From: Rhizobium sp. NRK18
Lineage (GTDB): Bacteria; Pseudomonadota; Alphaproteobacteria; Rhizobiales; Rhizobiaceae
Reading direction: 5' to 3'
Length of the DNA: 64,000 nucleotides
Assembly (NCBI RefSeq): GCF_024385575.1
Contig: NZ_JANFMV010000001.1
Location: 1,455,681-1,519,680 of the forward strand
The position numbers were made by a program, and so were the translations under genes. Of the stretch, positions 38,298 through 49,539 are shown piece by piece. Numbering within the stretch: the stretch's first letter is position 1; each line of letters begins with the position of its first letter. Under the pieces are notes generated by a model that ran no database searches, was not told the origin of the DNA, and saw only the letters and a program-made list of their open reading frames with translations.

Positions 38298-39554
38298 ATG
38301 AGTGGCCATTCTAGCTACCAGCCGTCGTCGGGTCTCGAAAAGTGGATCGATTCCCGCCTGCCGCTGCCCCGGATGATTTACGACAGCTTCGTCGCCTATC
38401 CGGTTCCCCGCAACCTGAACTATGCCTACACCTTCGGCGCAATGCTGTCGGTCATGCTGATCGTCCAGATCCTCACCGGCATCGTTCTCGCCATGCATTA
38501 CACCGCCGAAACGACGGTCGCCTTCGACTCGGTCGAAAAGATCATGCGCGACGTCAATCACGGCTGGCTGATCCGTTACCTGCACTCCAACGGCGCATCG
38601 TTCTTCTTCGTCGCCGTCTACCTGCACATCGCCCGTGGCCTCTATTACGGTTCCTACAAGGCGCCGCGTGAAATCCTCTGGATCCTCGGCGTGGTCATCT
38701 ATCTCCTGATGATGGCGACCGGCTTCATGGGTTACGTTCTGCCCTGGGGTCAGATGTCCTTCTGGGGCGCGACCGTCATCACCGGCTTCTTCTCGGCCTT
38801 CCCGTGGGTCGGCGAGTGGATTCAGCAGTTCCTGCTCGGCGGCTTTGCCGTCGGTCAGCCGACGCTGAACCGCTTCTTCTCGCTGCACTACCTGCTGCCC
38901 TTCATGATTGCCGGTGTCGTTATCCTGCACATCTGGGCGCTGCACGTGACCGGCCAGACGAACCCGACCGGCGTCGAAGTCAAGTCGAAGACCGATACCG
39001 TTCCCTTCACGCCCTATGCGACGCTGAAGGATGCGCTCGGCGTGGTGATCTTCCTGATCGCCTATGCCTGGTTCGTCTTCTATCTGCCGAACTACCTCGG
39101 TCACCCCGACAACTACATCATGGCCAACGCGCTGAAGACGCCGTCGCACATCGTTCCGGAATGGTACTACCTGCCGTTCTACGCGATGCTGCGTGCGATC
39201 ACCTTCAACATCGGCCCGATCGACTCGAAGCTCGGTGGCGTTCTGGTGATGTTCGGTTCGATCATCATCCTGTTCTTCCTGCCGTGGCTCGACACCTCGA
39301 AGGTCCGTTCGGCCGTGTACCGTCCGTGGTACCGCCTGTTCTTCTGGCTCTTCGTCGCCGACTGCATCATGCTGGGCTGGCTCGGATCGCGTACGCCGTC
39401 CGACCTCTACACCCTGATGGCTCTCTGCGGCACGATCTACTACTTCGGTTTCTTCCTGGTCATCATGCCGGTTCTCGGCCTGATCGAAACGCCGAAGCGC
39501 ATTCCCAACTCGATCACCGAAGCGGTGCTCGAGAAGAAGAGCGCGAAAGCGTGA
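38298..39554 (+). CDS. petB: Cytochrome b subunit of the bc1 complex
   Basis: A 418-residue integral membrane subunit with eight helices that binds two b hemes and the quinone sites. Visible features are the heme-ligand region [20 protein letters not shown], the Qo-site PEWY motif in [16 protein letters not shown], and the [18 protein letters not shown] segment. GAGGGGGAT precedes the ATG at 38298. It lies between petA and petC. Confidence 0.97.
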   Translation: MSGHSSYQPSSGLEKWIDSRLPLPRMIYDSFVAYPVPRNLNYAYTFGAMLSVMLIVQILTGIVLAMHYTAETTVAFDSVEKIMRDVNHGWLIRYLHSNGASFFFVAVYLHIARGLYYGSYKAPREILWILGVVIYLLMMATGFMGYVLPWGQMSFWGATVITGFFSAFPWVGEWIQQFLLGGFAVGQPTLNRFFSLHYLLPFMIAGVVILHIWALHVTGQTNPTGVEVKSKTDTVPFTPYATLKDALGVVIFLIAYAWFVFYLPNYLGHPDNYIMANALKTPSHIVPEWYYLPFYAMLRAITFNIGPIDSKLGGVLVMFGSIIILFFLPWLDTSKVRSAVYRPWYRLFFWLFVADCIMLGWLGSRTPSDLYTLMALCGTIYYFGFFLVIMPVLGLIETPKRIPNSITEAVLEKKSAKA

Positions 39555-39583
39555 ACCTGCAGCGGCTGAAAGGAACTGAAACA

Positions 39584-40483
39584 ATGAAAAAGCTTGTATC
39601 AAGCATTGTCATCGCCGCCGCGGTCTTCGCGTCGGGATCGGCATACGCCGCCGAGGAAGGCCATGGCCTCGCCGAGGAAGCAACGCATGCGATTGCGGGT
39701 GGGCACTTCCCCATCCTCAAGCCGAAGAACGAGGAGTGGAGCTTTGCCGGGCCGTTCGGCCATTACGACAAGGCTCAGCTGCAGCGCGGCCTGAAGGTCT
39801 ACACAGAAGTCTGTTCTGCCTGTCACTCGATGCAGCTCGTGTCCTTCCGCACGCTGGAAGAGCTCGGCTATTCCGAAGCACAGGTAAAGGCCTTCGCGGC
39901 GAACTACGAAGTGCAGGACGGCCCGAACGGCGATGGTGAGATGTTCACCCGCAAGGCCGTTCCGTCCGACTACTTCCCGTCGCCGTTCCCGAACCCGGAA
40001 GCAGCTGCCGCCGCCAACAACGGTGCGGCTCCGCCGGACATGTCGCTGCTCGCCAAGGCGCGCGGCGTCGAGCGCGGGTTCCCGACCTTCATCTTCGATA
40101 TCTTCACGCAGTATCAGGAAGGTGGTCCGGACTATATCTACTCGCTGATCACCGGGTACCAGGAGCCGCCGGAAGGCATCAAGAACACCGACGGTTCCGA
40201 CTACAAGGTTCCGGAAGGCACGCACTTCAACCCGTACTTCGCCGGTTCACCGTCGCTCGCCATGGCTCAGCCGATCTCCGACGGCCAGGTGACCTATGAC
40301 GACGGTTCGCCGGAAACGGTCCACCAGTATGCGCATGACGTCGCAGCCTTCCTGATGTGGGCCGCCGAGCCGCATCTCGAAGAACGCAAGCGCACCGGCT
40401 TCATGGTTCTGGTGTTCCTGGCGATCTTTACGGCGCTGATCTACTTGACCAAGAAGGCGGTCTATTCCAACAAGGAACACTGA
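39584..40483 (+). CDS. petC: Cytochrome c1
   Basis: A 299-residue heme subunit of the bc1 complex. An N-terminal signal peptide ends in ASGSAYA, the heme-binding motif is VCSACHSMQ (C-x-x-C-H), and the C-terminal anchor is [27 protein letters not shown] precedes the ATG. A strong terminator follows and ends the petABC operon. Confidence 0.97.
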   Translation: MKKLVSSIVIAAAVFASGSAYAAEEGHGLAEEATHAIAGGHFPILKPKNEEWSFAGPFGHYDKAQLQRGLKVYTEVCSACHSMQLVSFRTLEELGYSEAQVKAFAANYEVQDGPNGDGEMFTRKAVPSDYFPSPFPNPEAAAAANNGAAPPDMSLLAKARGVERGFPTFIFDIFTQYQEGGPDYIYSLITGYQEPPEGIKNTDGSDYKVPEGTHFNPYFAGSPSLAMAQPISDGQVTYDDGSPETVHQYAHDVAAFLMWAAEPHLEERKRTGFMVLVFLAIFTALIYLTKKAVYSNKEH

Positions 40484-40506
40484 GGGATATCCTGTCCCGA
40501 CAGTTG

Positions 40507-40533
40507 AAAGGCGGCTTTCGGGCCGCCTTTTTT
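40507..40533 (+). terminator. Terminator of petABC
   Basis: AAAGGCGGC/GCCGCCTTT stem with a 6-nt loop and a T-tract, 23 bases after the petC stop. Confidence 0.9.
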
Positions 40534-40577
40534 ATGGGAGGCTTCGAGCCTGCCCGCAAAACAGAGGAAAGCCATCG

Positions 40578-41120
40578 ATGAACGATCTGCGTTCCGAACT
40601 TGCCGCCGCCATCCGCAACATTCCGGATTATCCGAAGCCCGGCATCATCTTCCGCGACATCACCACGCTGCTCGGCAATCCGCGCGCCTTTCGCCGCGCC
40701 GTCGACGAGCTGGTGCAGCCCTATGTCGGCCTGAAGGTGGACAAGATCGCGGGCATGGAAGCGCGTGGCTTCATTCTCGGTGGTGCCGTCGCGCATCAGC
40801 TTTCCGCCGGCTTCATTCCGATCCGCAAGAAGGGCAAGCTGCCGCACGATACGGTGCGGGTCGCCTACAGCCTGGAATACGGTGTGGACGAGATGGAGAT
40901 GCACAAGGATGCCGTTCAGCCCGGCGAGAAGGTGATCCTTGTCGACGACCTGATCGCCACTGGCGGCACGGCGGAAGGGGCGGTCAAGCTCCTGCGGCAG
41001 ATGGGTGCGGACGTCGTCTCGGCCTGCTTCGTCATCGACCTGCCGGAGCTCGGCGGCCGCAAGAAGCTCGAAGCGCTCGGCGTCGAGGTCCGCACGCTCG
41101 TCGAATTTTCCGGCCACTGA
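40578..41120 (+). CDS. apt: Adenine phosphoribosyltransferase
   Basis: Salvages adenine to AMP using PRPP. The 180-residue protein has the PRPP-binding motif [20 protein letters not shown] and the adenine-site segment [20 protein letters not shown]. It follows the petC terminator by 45 bases, an order common in rhizobia. It converges on the glutathione peroxidase gene with 7 bases between them. Confidence 0.97.
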   Translation: MNDLRSELAAAIRNIPDYPKPGIIFRDITTLLGNPRAFRRAVDELVQPYVGLKVDKIAGMEARGFILGGAVAHQLSAGFIPIRKKGKLPHDTVRVAYSLEYGVDEMEMHKDAVQPGEKVILVDDLIATGGTAEGAVKLLRQMGADVVSACFVIDLPELGGRKKLEALGVEVRTLVEFSGH

Positions 41121-41127
41121 GGCCCCG

Positions 41128-41607
41128 TCAGGCGGCGATCGCCGCCTTGATGTCGTCCTCGATATCTTCCGGCTTGTCGTTCGGTGCAAAGCGCTTGAGC
41201 GGCTTGCCGTCGCGGCCGACGAGGAACTTGGTGAAGTTCCACTTGATCGCCTCCGTGCCGAGCACGCCGGGCAATGCTTCCTTCAGATACTTGAACAGCG
41301 GATGCGCGTCGCTGCCGTTGACATCGACCTTGGCGAAGAGCGGGAAGGAGATGTTGAAGTTCAGGTCGCAGAAGGTCCTGATGTCCTCGTCGCTGCCCTT
41401 TTCCTGTGCGCCGAACTGGTTGCAGGGAAAGGCGAGGATGACGAGGTCGTCCTTGTACGTCTTGTAGAGCGTCTCCAGCCCGGCATATTGCGGGGTGAAG
41501 CCGCAGGCGCTCGCCGTGTTGACGATCAGCAGCACCTTGCCGCGATAGCTATCGAGCCCGATCTCCTGGCCGGCATTGGTCCTGGCCTGATAGTCATAGA
41601 CAGTCAT
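41128..41607 (-). CDS. Glutathione peroxidase family protein
   Basis: A 159-residue peroxidase reducing hydroperoxides, probably with thioredoxin or glutathione. The peroxidatic cysteine is in VNTASACGFTPQY; the other active-site residues are in FPCNQFGAQE (Gln) and WNFTKFLV (Trp, Asn). There is no selenocysteine. The ATG at 41607 has TGGAG upstream; the in-frame ATG at 41619 is less likely. It follows two MaoC genes on the same strand. Confidence 0.94.
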   Translation of the reverse strand: MTVYDYQARTNAGQEIGLDSYRGKVLLIVNTASACGFTPQYAGLETLYKTYKDDLVILAFPCNQFGAQEKGSDEDIRTFCDLNFNISFPLFAKVDVNGSDAHPLFKYLKEALPGVLGTEAIKWNFTKFLVGRDGKPLKRFAPNDKPEDIEDDIKAAIAA

Positions 41608-41625
41608 TGATCGCTCCACGGCGTT

Positions 41626-42093
41626 TCACTCATATTCCAGCACGCTGCCATCGAAGCGCAGGACAGGTAACTGGTCCTGGTTCTCGGCTTCGACAAGGGT
41701 GGTGTTGAGAATAAGACCGGGCCGCGAGGCAAGCGCGCGGCTGCCTGTCAGCGTGACGTAATAGGTGACCGTTTCGCCGGCGAAGACGGGACGCAGCCAT
41801 TTGAGGCTGGTGAAGCCCGGCGACGGGCCGAGCTTCGGCGGCTCCTGGCCTTCACGCGTCAATCGTTCGCTCTCCCTCTGCCAGTAGCCGAGAAAGGTCT
41901 GCATCCAGGCGGCCGCCGTGTGCCAGCCGGAAGCGCACAGGCCGCCGAAGACGTAATCCTTCGCCGCTTCCGCATCGACATGGAACGGCTGCGGGTCGAA
42001 GGACCTGGCGAAGCGGATGATCTTTTCGTCGGTGAAGGTGTAGGTGCCGACGTTGACGCGCGTATCAGGCTTGTGAAGTTCCGCCATTTTCAT
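41626..42093 (-). CDS. MaoC-like hydratase (second of a pair)
   Basis: A 155-residue hotdog-fold hydratase. The catalytic Asp and His are in RSFDPQPFHVDAEAAKD, the hydratase-2 motif, followed by GLCASGWHTAAAWMQ. It overlaps the upstream MaoC gene by 4 bases (ATGA) and is similar to it, so the pair may act together or as a heterodimer on CoA esters. The substrate is unknown. Confidence 0.9.
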   Translation of the reverse strand: MKMAELHKPDTRVNVGTYTFTDEKIIRFARSFDPQPFHVDAEAAKDYVFGGLCASGWHTAAAWMQTFLGYWQRESERLTREGQEPPKLGPSPGFTSLKWLRPVFAGETVTYYVTLTGSRALASRPGLILNTTLVEAENQDQLPVLRFDGSVLEYE

Positions 42094-42557
42094 TGTTGAG
42101 CCTCCCCGGCCGGCCGCCGCCGCATCATGATCCAGTTCTCCGATTTCAAGACCAAGTCGCCCTTCTGGTTGAAGAGCTCGTGAAGGACCTTGACGAGGCC
42201 GATGCCGGGCCTGGAGGCGGAGGCGCGGGCCTGCACGACGGTCGTCTGGCCGGACAGCGTGTCGCCGGCGAGCACCGGCTTCTTCCATTCCATCAGGTCG
42301 ACACCGGGCGAGCCCTCGGAGGCCGACTGCAGGAGATAGCTGTCGATCATCATCCGCATCATGATGCTGGACGTATGCCAGCCGGAGGCGACCAGCGTTC
42401 CGAACAGGGATTGTTTGGCGGCCTCTTCGTCGGTGTGCATCGGCTGTGGATCAAATTCCGAAGCGAAGGCGATGATTTCTTCCTTGCTCACCGTGACCGG
42501 CCCGAGCGGAAATGTCCGGCCGGTGTGAAAATCCTCGAAATAATATCTGGCTGTCAT
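42090..42557 (-). CDS. MaoC-like hydratase (first of a pair)
   Basis: A 155-residue hotdog-fold hydratase with SEFDPQPMHTDEEAAKQ carrying the Asp-His catalytic motif and VASGWHTSSIMMRM beside it. Same length and layout as the following gene, consistent with a tandem duplication. It begins the operon that continues to the glutathione peroxidase gene. Confidence 0.9.
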   Translation of the reverse strand: MTARYYFEDFHTGRTFPLGPVTVSKEEIIAFASEFDPQPMHTDEEAAKQSLFGTLVASGWHTSSIMMRMMIDSYLLQSASEGSPGVDLMEWKKPVLAGDTLSGQTTVVQARASASRPGIGLVKVLHELFNQKGDLVLKSENWIMMRRRPAGEAQQ

Positions 42558-42763
42558 GGGACTCTGGAGATCATTGTTCGATGTTGAACAATGTGACAGC
42601 CGGTGGCCTTAAGGCAAGGGGCGGGGAGGACGGAATTTCACGAAAATACATGCATACATTTAGATGTTTGATATTTGTCATGTCGTTCCAGGCGGGACAG
42701 GCGCATTATCGCGCATTGCCGGCGATGACCGGCGAATGCCTCGCTTTCGGAAAGGTCACTCAC

Positions 42764-42970
42764 ATGTTTGCCAAGAATGTCGGTTCCGTCGATCGCATGC
42801 TCAGAATCCTGGTCGGCGTGGTCCTGATCGCGCTGTTCTTCCTGTATCCGGGCGCCTGGTGGCGCTATTACGCGCTGATCGGCATCGTGCCGCTGGCCAC
42901 CGGGCTTCTGTCCACGTGCCCGCTCTATTCGATCCTCGGCATTTCGACCTGCCCGGTGAAAAAGAACTGA
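42764..42970 (+). CDS. DUF2892 membrane protein
   Basis: A 68-residue inner-membrane protein with two helices (ILVGVVLIALFFLYPG and YYALIGIVPLATGLLSTCPLY) and the family start NVGSVDRMLRI. Family members resemble the membrane part of YgaP. GGAAAGG lies about 10 bases before the ATG. Two cysteines follow the second helix. Confidence 0.88.
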   Translation: MFAKNVGSVDRMLRILVGVVLIALFFLYPGAWWRYYALIGIVPLATGLLSTCPLYSILGISTCPVKKN

Positions 42971-43061
42971 GCGGCATAACGCGTCCCGATCGACCTTTAC
43001 GGGTTGCATCTGCGGGTTGAAGCTATATCCCTTGTGCGGAGCTTTGCAGAAGGGGATATGT

Positions 43062-44249
43062 ATGGCCGACCGAACCTTTTCGCTCGACGACTGGGAGGGG
43101 CGCAAGCGTGCGCTCCAGCCGGTTCTCGCAGAAGCCGCCCAGGCGGGTGTGATCGCCGAGGCGCAAAGCGCGCCGCTTGCCGATTTCCTGCTGCACCGGG
43201 GCGTGGGCGTCACCGCCGCCGTGGCGCCGTTAAATGGTGACGTGCGCCATACGCTCGACGAGCCGGTCGCCGCCGACCGCGCAACGGAGGACGAAGAGAG
43301 CGAGTCGCCTCGCTTCATCCGCGGCTATCATGATATCCTGATCACCATCGGCATCCTGATCACGCTGGCCGGCCTTGCCGGGCTGACACCGTATTACGTC
43401 ATCCTCGCCGCCGTGCTGGTCCTTTCGGAAGTCTTCGTCCGTCGGCAGCGGCTCGCTCTGCCTGCGGTCGTCCTGACGCTAGCCTTCACGGTTTCGGCCT
43501 TCTACGCGGTGTCGTCGCTCTACGTATCGATGACCGGCACGCCCGACCTGTTCGGCGCTGCTTCCGAAAAATCGGATGCTTTGATCATCCTCGTCTGCGA
43601 GGCGCTGCTGCTCGGCGCCTATTACTGGCGCTACCGCGTTCCGATCGCCTTTGCCATGCTCTGCGTGTCGGCCGTCGCCTTCATCGTCTCGGCCATCGCC
43701 GCGCCGTTCCTCGGACCGCTGCCGCTGGAAACGGCTGCCGGACGCGGCATCGGCCCGGTCTTCATTGGACTGTTCGGGCTCATCCTGTTCGTGATCGCGC
43801 TCTATTTCGACCTCTCCGATCCGAAGCGGCTGACGCGGCGGTCCGATGTCGCCTTCTGGCTGCATCTCGTTGCCGCGCCGGCGCTTCTAAATGCGGTGTT
43901 CGTCACGACGATGAACCGCAGCGGCGGGGTGGGCATTGCCAATCTGCCGCTCAGCGCGTCGCTGACCCTGATCGCAGCCGTTGTTGTGCTGATGCTGGCC
44001 GGCGTGCTGCTCGACCGCCGCGCCTTCGTCACCTCCGGCCTCCTGTCGCTCGGCTATGCCGTCGCCGGCATTCTGGAGACGGGCGCCAGAGGCGGCCTGT
44101 GGGGCCGGATATCGGACCAGTTCTCGGTCGTCGTTCTCGTCGTCGGCGCCATCGTGCTGATCATCGGTTTCGGGTGGCGAACGCTCCGCTTTGGGCTTCT
44201 GCGCATTCTGCCAGAACGCATGCGGACGATCCTGCCGACGCTCAGATAA
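43062..44249 (+). CDS. Multi-pass membrane protein
   Basis: A 395-residue protein with a soluble N-terminal 90 residues and about ten hydrophobic segments from ILITIGILITLAGLAGLTPY to the C-terminus. It resembles the DUF2157/DUF4401 type membrane proteins in layout, but I cannot assign it to a named family. GAAGGGG precedes the ATG at 43062. Function unknown. Confidence 0.8.
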   Translation: MADRTFSLDDWEGRKRALQPVLAEAAQAGVIAEAQSAPLADFLLHRGVGVTAAVAPLNGDVRHTLDEPVAADRATEDEESESPRFIRGYHDILITIGILITLAGLAGLTPYYVILAAVLVLSEVFVRRQRLALPAVVLTLAFTVSAFYAVSSLYVSMTGTPDLFGAASEKSDALIILVCEALLLGAYYWRYRVPIAFAMLCVSAVAFIVSAIAAPFLGPLPLETAAGRGIGPVFIGLFGLILFVIALYFDLSDPKRLTRRSDVAFWLHLVAAPALLNAVFVTTMNRSGGVGIANLPLSASLTLIAAVVVLMLAGVLLDRRAFVTSGLLSLGYAVAGILETGARGGLWGRISDQFSVVVLVVGAIVLIIGFGWRTLRFGLLRILPERMRTILPTLR

Positions 44250-44299
44250 ATCCATTCCCGGCCTGAGAGACTGATTCAGGCTGCCCACACAACGTGTTG

Positions 44300-44334
44300 A
44301 AAAGAAAAGAGCGAGGCGGTTTCCCGTCTCGCTC
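44300..44334 (-). terminator. Terminator of ychF
   Basis: GAGCGAGGCGG/CCGTCTCGCTC stem (11 bp, one G-T pair), with an A-rich left side that reads as a T-tract on the minus strand. Confidence 0.8.
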
Positions 44335-44360
44335 CTTGTCTATTGCGGTAATCGCTTGTC

Positions 44361-45464
<1,104 letters not shown>

Positions 45465-45567
45465 CGGGAAAACCTGTCTTTTCTTCCGGAAATTCTTTGC
45501 CTGCGTATGCGGGACACGGGCTTTCAGGTCAAGGGGAAAGCGGTACGGCGGGGCCGCTTTGCCCGTC

Positions 45568-46605
45568 TCAGAGCCAGTTGATGCGCCTGAGCAGCCAGAG
45601 TGTGGCGGCGGAACTGATCGTGACGAAGGCGACGATCAGGATGAAGGCCCAGGTGTCGTTGACGCCGGGTATGCCGCCGACATTCATGCCGAACAGGCCG
45701 GCAATCACGCTTGGCGGCAGGAGGAGGGCGGCAAGTGCGGCCAGCCGGTTGGAATTGCGGGCGATGCGCTCGCTGATCACGGTCGACAGGTCGTCGTGGA
45801 GGATCGAGGTGCGGTCTCGGATGGCGTCGAGATATTCGATGAAGCGCATCAGCTTGTCGATAACCTCGCGCATCCTCAGCTTGTCACGTTCGCCAAGCCA
45901 AGGGGCGTCGTCATGTTCGATACGGTTGAGCGCGTCGCGCTGCGGGGCCAGGTAGCGGCGCAGCTGGACGGCGCGACGGCGGAGTGCCTTGAGGCGCCCA
46001 CGCACCTCGCTGTCATTGCCGTTAAAGATCATGTCGTCGAGCTGGTCGACCTCCTCGTCCATGTCATCCAGCACCGGCTCGAGATCGCGGACGAGCTTGT
46101 CGGAAATGAGGGCCAGCAGTTCCCCGGAGCGCTGCGGTCCCTTGCCGTTCTCGAGCGCCAGCCGGATGTCGCGAAGGGCGGTGATGTAATGGCCGCTGTC
46201 GCGCAGCGAGACGACGCTTTCGCCATCGACCCACAGATGGATCGGCACAAGGTCGATGTCGTCGGGCGCGTCGTCGACGTCGTCCGGGGCGGTCGCGCAG
46301 ACGCCGCGCAGGATGATCAGCAATCCGTCGTCGACCGGCTCGACGCGCGGGCGGGTGTCCTCCTCCAGAAGCGCGTCCATGACCAGTGGGTCGAGGCCGC
46401 TCTTCGTCCGGATCCATTCCGCCGCTGCCGGATGGTCCCGCTCCAGATGCAGCCAGACGACGCCTTCCTCGGGTTTCAGGCTGTCGATGGCCGTCAGATC
46501 GAGTTGCGTGCCACCGCCGGCGCCGTCGAGAAGCAATGCAAAACGGACGCCGGGCTCGGAGCCGTAGCTCACCGAAGACCGACCCGTTGACGCTGTTGTA
46601 CCCAA
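45568..46605 (-). CDS. CorA-type metal transporter, ZntB-like
   Basis: A 345-residue transporter with a cytosolic funnel domain and two C-terminal membrane helices (NRLAALAALLLPPSVIAGLF and TWAFILIVAFVTISSAATLW). The loop between them reads GLFGMNVGGIPG; the GMNVGG form is characteristic of ZntB-like members rather than classical CorA (GMNF). The transported ion is probably zinc or another divalent metal, but this is inferred from the family. Confidence 0.88.
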   Translation of the reverse strand: MGTTASTGRSSVSYGSEPGVRFALLLDGAGGGTQLDLTAIDSLKPEEGVVWLHLERDHPAAAEWIRTKSGLDPLVMDALLEEDTRPRVEPVDDGLLIILRGVCATAPDDVDDAPDDIDLVPIHLWVDGESVVSLRDSGHYITALRDIRLALENGKGPQRSGELLALISDKLVRDLEPVLDDMDEEVDQLDDMIFNGNDSEVRGRLKALRRRAVQLRRYLAPQRDALNRIEHDDAPWLGERDKLRMREVIDKLMRFIEYLDAIRDRTSILHDDLSTVISERIARNSNRLAALAALLLPPSVIAGLFGMNVGGIPGVNDTWAFILIVAFVTISSAATLWLLRRINWL

Positions 46606-46749
46606 GATCCTCTCCTCATGCTCGAAAAGGTCAAGCGTCGTCAGTGCCTTGCCTACCGATCGGAGCTTAGCAGCTTGGCCGACAGCCGCAAGCGCCTGGC
46701 GACAAGGGGCTCTTCAGGCGATCGATCTGCAGGACCCCGGAGCGCTTTA

Positions 46750-46778
46750 TTGGATTCGGTGCGGCAATGCTGTATGAT
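46750..46778 (+). promoter_or_regulatory. Probable clpS promoter
   Basis: TTGGAT, 17 bases, TATGAT. It lies about 86 bases before the clpS ATG. Confidence 0.6.
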
Positions 46779-46863
46779 ACGCAAATTGGAAATCCATAAA
46801 TTTCGTGCGCGCTTACCGCCTGCAAACGGCGGCGTCGCGCTATGACGGACAAGATTTGCTGCG

Positions 46864-47175
46864 ATGAGCCAGAACGATACTGTTCTCAAGCCGAAGACGG
46901 TGACCAAGCCGAAGCTGGAGCGACCCCGGCTGCACAAGGTCATTCTCTTCAACGACGACTACACGCCGCGCGAATTCGTCGTCCTCGTCCTGAAGGCCGT
47001 GTTTCGCACCGGCGAGGACGCCGCCAACCACATCATGCTGACGGCGCACCAGAAGGGCTCCTGCGTCGTTGCCGTCTATGCCCGCGACATTGCCGAGACC
47101 AAGGCGAAGGAGGCGACCGACCTTGCCAAGGAGGCGGGCTTTCCGCTGATGTTCACCACGGAGCCCGAAGAGTAA
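46864..47175 (+). CDS. clpS: ATP-dependent Clp protease adaptor ClpS
   Basis: A 103-residue adaptor that delivers N-degron substrates to ClpAP. The substrate pocket motif is FNDDYTPREFVVLVLKAVF and the histidine is in HIMLTAHQKGSCVVAV; the C-terminus is the usual EAGFPLMFTTEPEE. Alphaproteobacteria often have two ClpS paralogues; this one has the form I associate with ClpS2, though that is uncertain. No clpA is nearby. Confidence 0.94.
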   Translation: MSQNDTVLKPKTVTKPKLERPRLHKVILFNDDYTPREFVVLVLKAVFRTGEDAANHIMLTAHQKGSCVVAVYARDIAETKAKEATDLAKEAGFPLMFTTEPEE

Positions 47176-47289
47176 GGGCCGTCTTCAGCCTCAGCCGTTT
47201 CGCCGCTTCGTCCGAGCCTGCCATCTTGCTGCCGCTTTGATGCTGTGCCAATCCAGATTTGCTTCGGCATTTGCGGCCATCGGAAAATC

Positions 47290-48003
47290 ATGCAGGCAGA
47301 AAGACTTCTTACGGGGCCGGAGAGCCCGCCCGGCGACCGGAGGTCTGTTGCCGTTTCCGTGGCGGTGCACGGCGTTCTCCTCATCCTGCTTTTGCTTCTC
47401 ACGCGCTATCCCAGAACGCAGGTCAGGCCGGCCGAAGAAAGCATCGCTGTGCAGATCGTGCCGGCCGCGCTGCCGCAGGCTGTACGTCCGGCGCCGGCCG
47501 TCCTGACCGCGCCGAAGGCATCTGCCACCACTGCGGCTCCGCCCGTGCCGCCGGCCTCCGACAAGTCCGCCCAGATGCCGCAAGGACTGGCGCCTCCGAA
47601 GAGTGACGGAATGGTGCAGGCGAAGACCTTCTTCGCGGCAAAGACGCTCGCCGATCCGCGCAGCGCCAAGGCGGTTGCCGAACTCGACGGCGTGGCGCTC
47701 GATGACCGGAAGGAGCAGATCTGCGACCTGGAGGCGATGGAGCAGGTGGAGGCCTGGAAAAAGAGCCTCAAGACCGAACAGGTGATCGCCTATGCGCTGA
47801 AGGATGCCGAAACGGACGGCGCCACCATTCGCGCCGAGGGCGCGGCGATCCGCGCCAATGGCTTATGGTACAAGCTCAAGTTCGACTGCACGCTCGGCAC
47901 AGACGACCGCACGGTAACGGCGTTTGCGTTCGAACTGGGGGACGCCATCCCGAAGTCGGATTGGGAGCGCTACTACCTCCCGGCAGGTGGCGACGAGGAT
48001 TAG
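47290..48003 (+). CDS. DUF930 domain protein, single-pass membrane
   Basis: A 237-residue protein with one N-terminal membrane helix ([20 protein letters not shown]), a proline- and alanine-rich linker of about 80 residues, and a C-terminal DUF930 domain ([20 protein letters not shown] and [20 protein letters not shown]) with two cysteines. The layout resembles TonB-like periplasmic proteins. It overlaps the end of pth by 4 bases on the opposite strand. Function unknown. Confidence 0.85.
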   Translation: MQAERLLTGPESPPGDRRSVAVSVAVHGVLLILLLLLTRYPRTQVRPAEESIAVQIVPAALPQAVRPAPAVLTAPKASATTAAPPVPPASDKSAQMPQGLAPPKSDGMVQAKTFFAAKTLADPRSAKAVAELDGVALDDRKEQICDLEAMEQVEAWKKSLKTEQVIAYALKDAETDGATIRAEGAAIRANGLWYKLKFDCTLGTDDRTVTAFAFELGDAIPKSDWERYYLPAGGDED

Positions 48004-48734
48004 TCGTCCTTCTTGCCGAACATGCGCTTCAGCATGTCGGCCATCGGACCCTTTTCGGGAAGCTTCTGCTGGCCCGTTCGCGCCTGATGGATATGCGACT
48101 TGCCGGTCGGTTTGGCTGCGGGCTTGACGGGCGCCTTGGCCGGCTTGGCGGCGGGAGCGTCGGCGGTGCCGCCGACGGCGAGCGCCAGCTTGTTCATCAG
48201 TTGCGAATCCTCGGCCTTGACCAGCATCTCGGCATTGTCGGCGAGCGCATCCATCAGCGGATCGAGCCATTCACGGTCGGCCTTGGCGAAGTCGCCGAGG
48301 ACATAGCCGTGCACGTGGGCCTTGTCGCCCGGATGGCCGATGCCGAGGCGCAGCCGGCGGTAGTCCTTGCCGCAATGAGCGTCGAGCGACTTGATGCCGT
48401 TGTGGCCGCCGGAGCCGCCGCCGGTCTTGATTCGCGCCTTGCCCGGCAGGAGATCGAGTTCGTCATAGACAGCGACGATGTTTTCAGGACCGAGTTTGTA
48501 GAAGCGCATCGCCTCGCCGACGGATTCCCCGGAGAGATTCATGAAGGTCTGCGGCTTCATCAGCAGCACCTTTTCACCGGCGATCTCGCCTTCCGAGATT
48601 TCGGCGCGAAACTTCTTCGACCAGGGCGCGAAGGAGGCGCGGCGCTGGATCGCATCGACGGCCATGAAGCCGATGTTGTGACGGTTGCCGGCGTACTTCG
48701 CGCCGGGATTGCCGAGGCCGGCGATTATGATCAT
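48000..48734 (-). CDS. pth: Peptidyl-tRNA hydrolase
   Basis: Releases peptides from peptidyl-tRNA dropped by ribosomes. The 244-residue protein has the catalytic motifs [20 protein letters not shown] (Asn, His), [13 protein letters not shown] and [24 protein letters not shown] Asp region (read [15 protein letters not shown]). The last 50 residues are a lysine-, proline- and alanine-rich tail beyond the usual core, common in rhizobial Pth. The ATG at 48734 is preferred to the upstream frame at 48776. Confidence 0.95.
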   Translation of the reverse strand: MIIIAGLGNPGAKYAGNRHNIGFMAVDAIQRRASFAPWSKKFRAEISEGEIAGEKVLLMKPQTFMNLSGESVGEAMRFYKLGPENIVAVYDELDLLPGKARIKTGGGSGGHNGIKSLDAHCGKDYRRLRLGIGHPGDKAHVHGYVLGDFAKADREWLDPLMDALADNAEMLVKAEDSQLMNKLALAVGGTADAPAAKPAKAPVKPAAKPTGKSHIHQARTGQQKLPEKGPMADMLKRMFGKKDD

Positions 48735-48825
48735 GGCGGGGCCTTTTCGCTTGAAGCTGTTCCACCGCTTCACCAACCCGAAACGACGAGGATGTCAAGT
48801 CTTGCGGTGCTGCGGGCGCTTTGCG

Positions 48826-49539
48826 TCAGTCGTCAGCCAGCCCGTATTTCTCGAAAAGCCTCTTCTGCGTGCCGTCGGCAATCAGCGCGTCGAGCCCTGC
48901 CTGCATCTTCGCGACCGTCGCGTCGGGTACAGCCGGATTGCAGGCGATGGAATAGACATCCTGAGCCAGCACGAGCGTCGCTTCGATCGGCACGCCTTCA
49001 CGCTTCAGCTTGTCGTAGTATTTCTCCGATATCGGCATCAGGTCGACGCGACCGGAGAGCAGCTTCTTCATGGTCAGTTCCAGATCGGTGGCGAGATCGA
49101 TCCGGGCGAAGCCGTTTTCCTGCAGGATCGTCTGGGTGAAATCGTCGCGTTGGGTTCCGACATTGAACTGTCGGGCGTCCGCCAGCGATTTCGGATCGAC
49201 GCCGGAGCCGGCCTTGCGGATGAGGACCGTGCGGCTGGTCAGCAGGGGCTCGATCCACTTGAAGGCTGGATCGCGCTCCTGGTTGTGGACGGTGGTGAAG
49301 ACGCAGGTGTTCCCGTCATTCTCGGCCAGCGCGATGGCGCGGGCCCACGGCATCATCTCCATCTTGTAGTCGATGCCGGCGGCCTTCATCAGAATATCGA
49401 CCTGCTCGACCGACGAGCCCTTGTATTCGCCGTTCTCGCGGAAATTGAAGGGAGGATAGGATTCGGTCGTCAGCATCAGAGGCGCGGCCTGCGAGACGGC
49501 AGGAAAGAGCAGGGCGGCAAAGAGGATGGCGTGCTTCAC
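48826..49539 (-). CDS. Periplasmic solute-binding protein, family 3-like
   Basis: A 237-residue secreted protein with a signal peptide (KHAILFAALLFPAVSQA) and the SBP_bac_3 fold: PLMLTTESYPPFNFRENGEY, then QVDILMKAAGIDYKMEMMPW and the DLMPISEKYYDKL hinge region. The start is a GTG at 49539 overlapping the stop of the upstream GGDEF-EAL gene (GTGA), with GGAG 8 bases before. No ABC permease is adjacent, so a sensory role with the GGDEF-EAL protein is more likely than transport. Confidence 0.85.
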   Translation of the reverse strand: MKHAILFAALLFPAVSQAAPLMLTTESYPPFNFRENGEYKGSSVEQVDILMKAAGIDYKMEMMPWARAIALAENDGNTCVFTTVHNQERDPAFKWIEPLLTSRTVLIRKAGSGVDPKSLADARQFNVGTQRDDFTQTILQENGFARIDLATDLELTMKKLLSGRVDLMPISEKYYDKLKREGVPIEATLVLAQDVYSIACNPAVPDATVAKMQAGLDALIADGTQKRLFEKYGLADD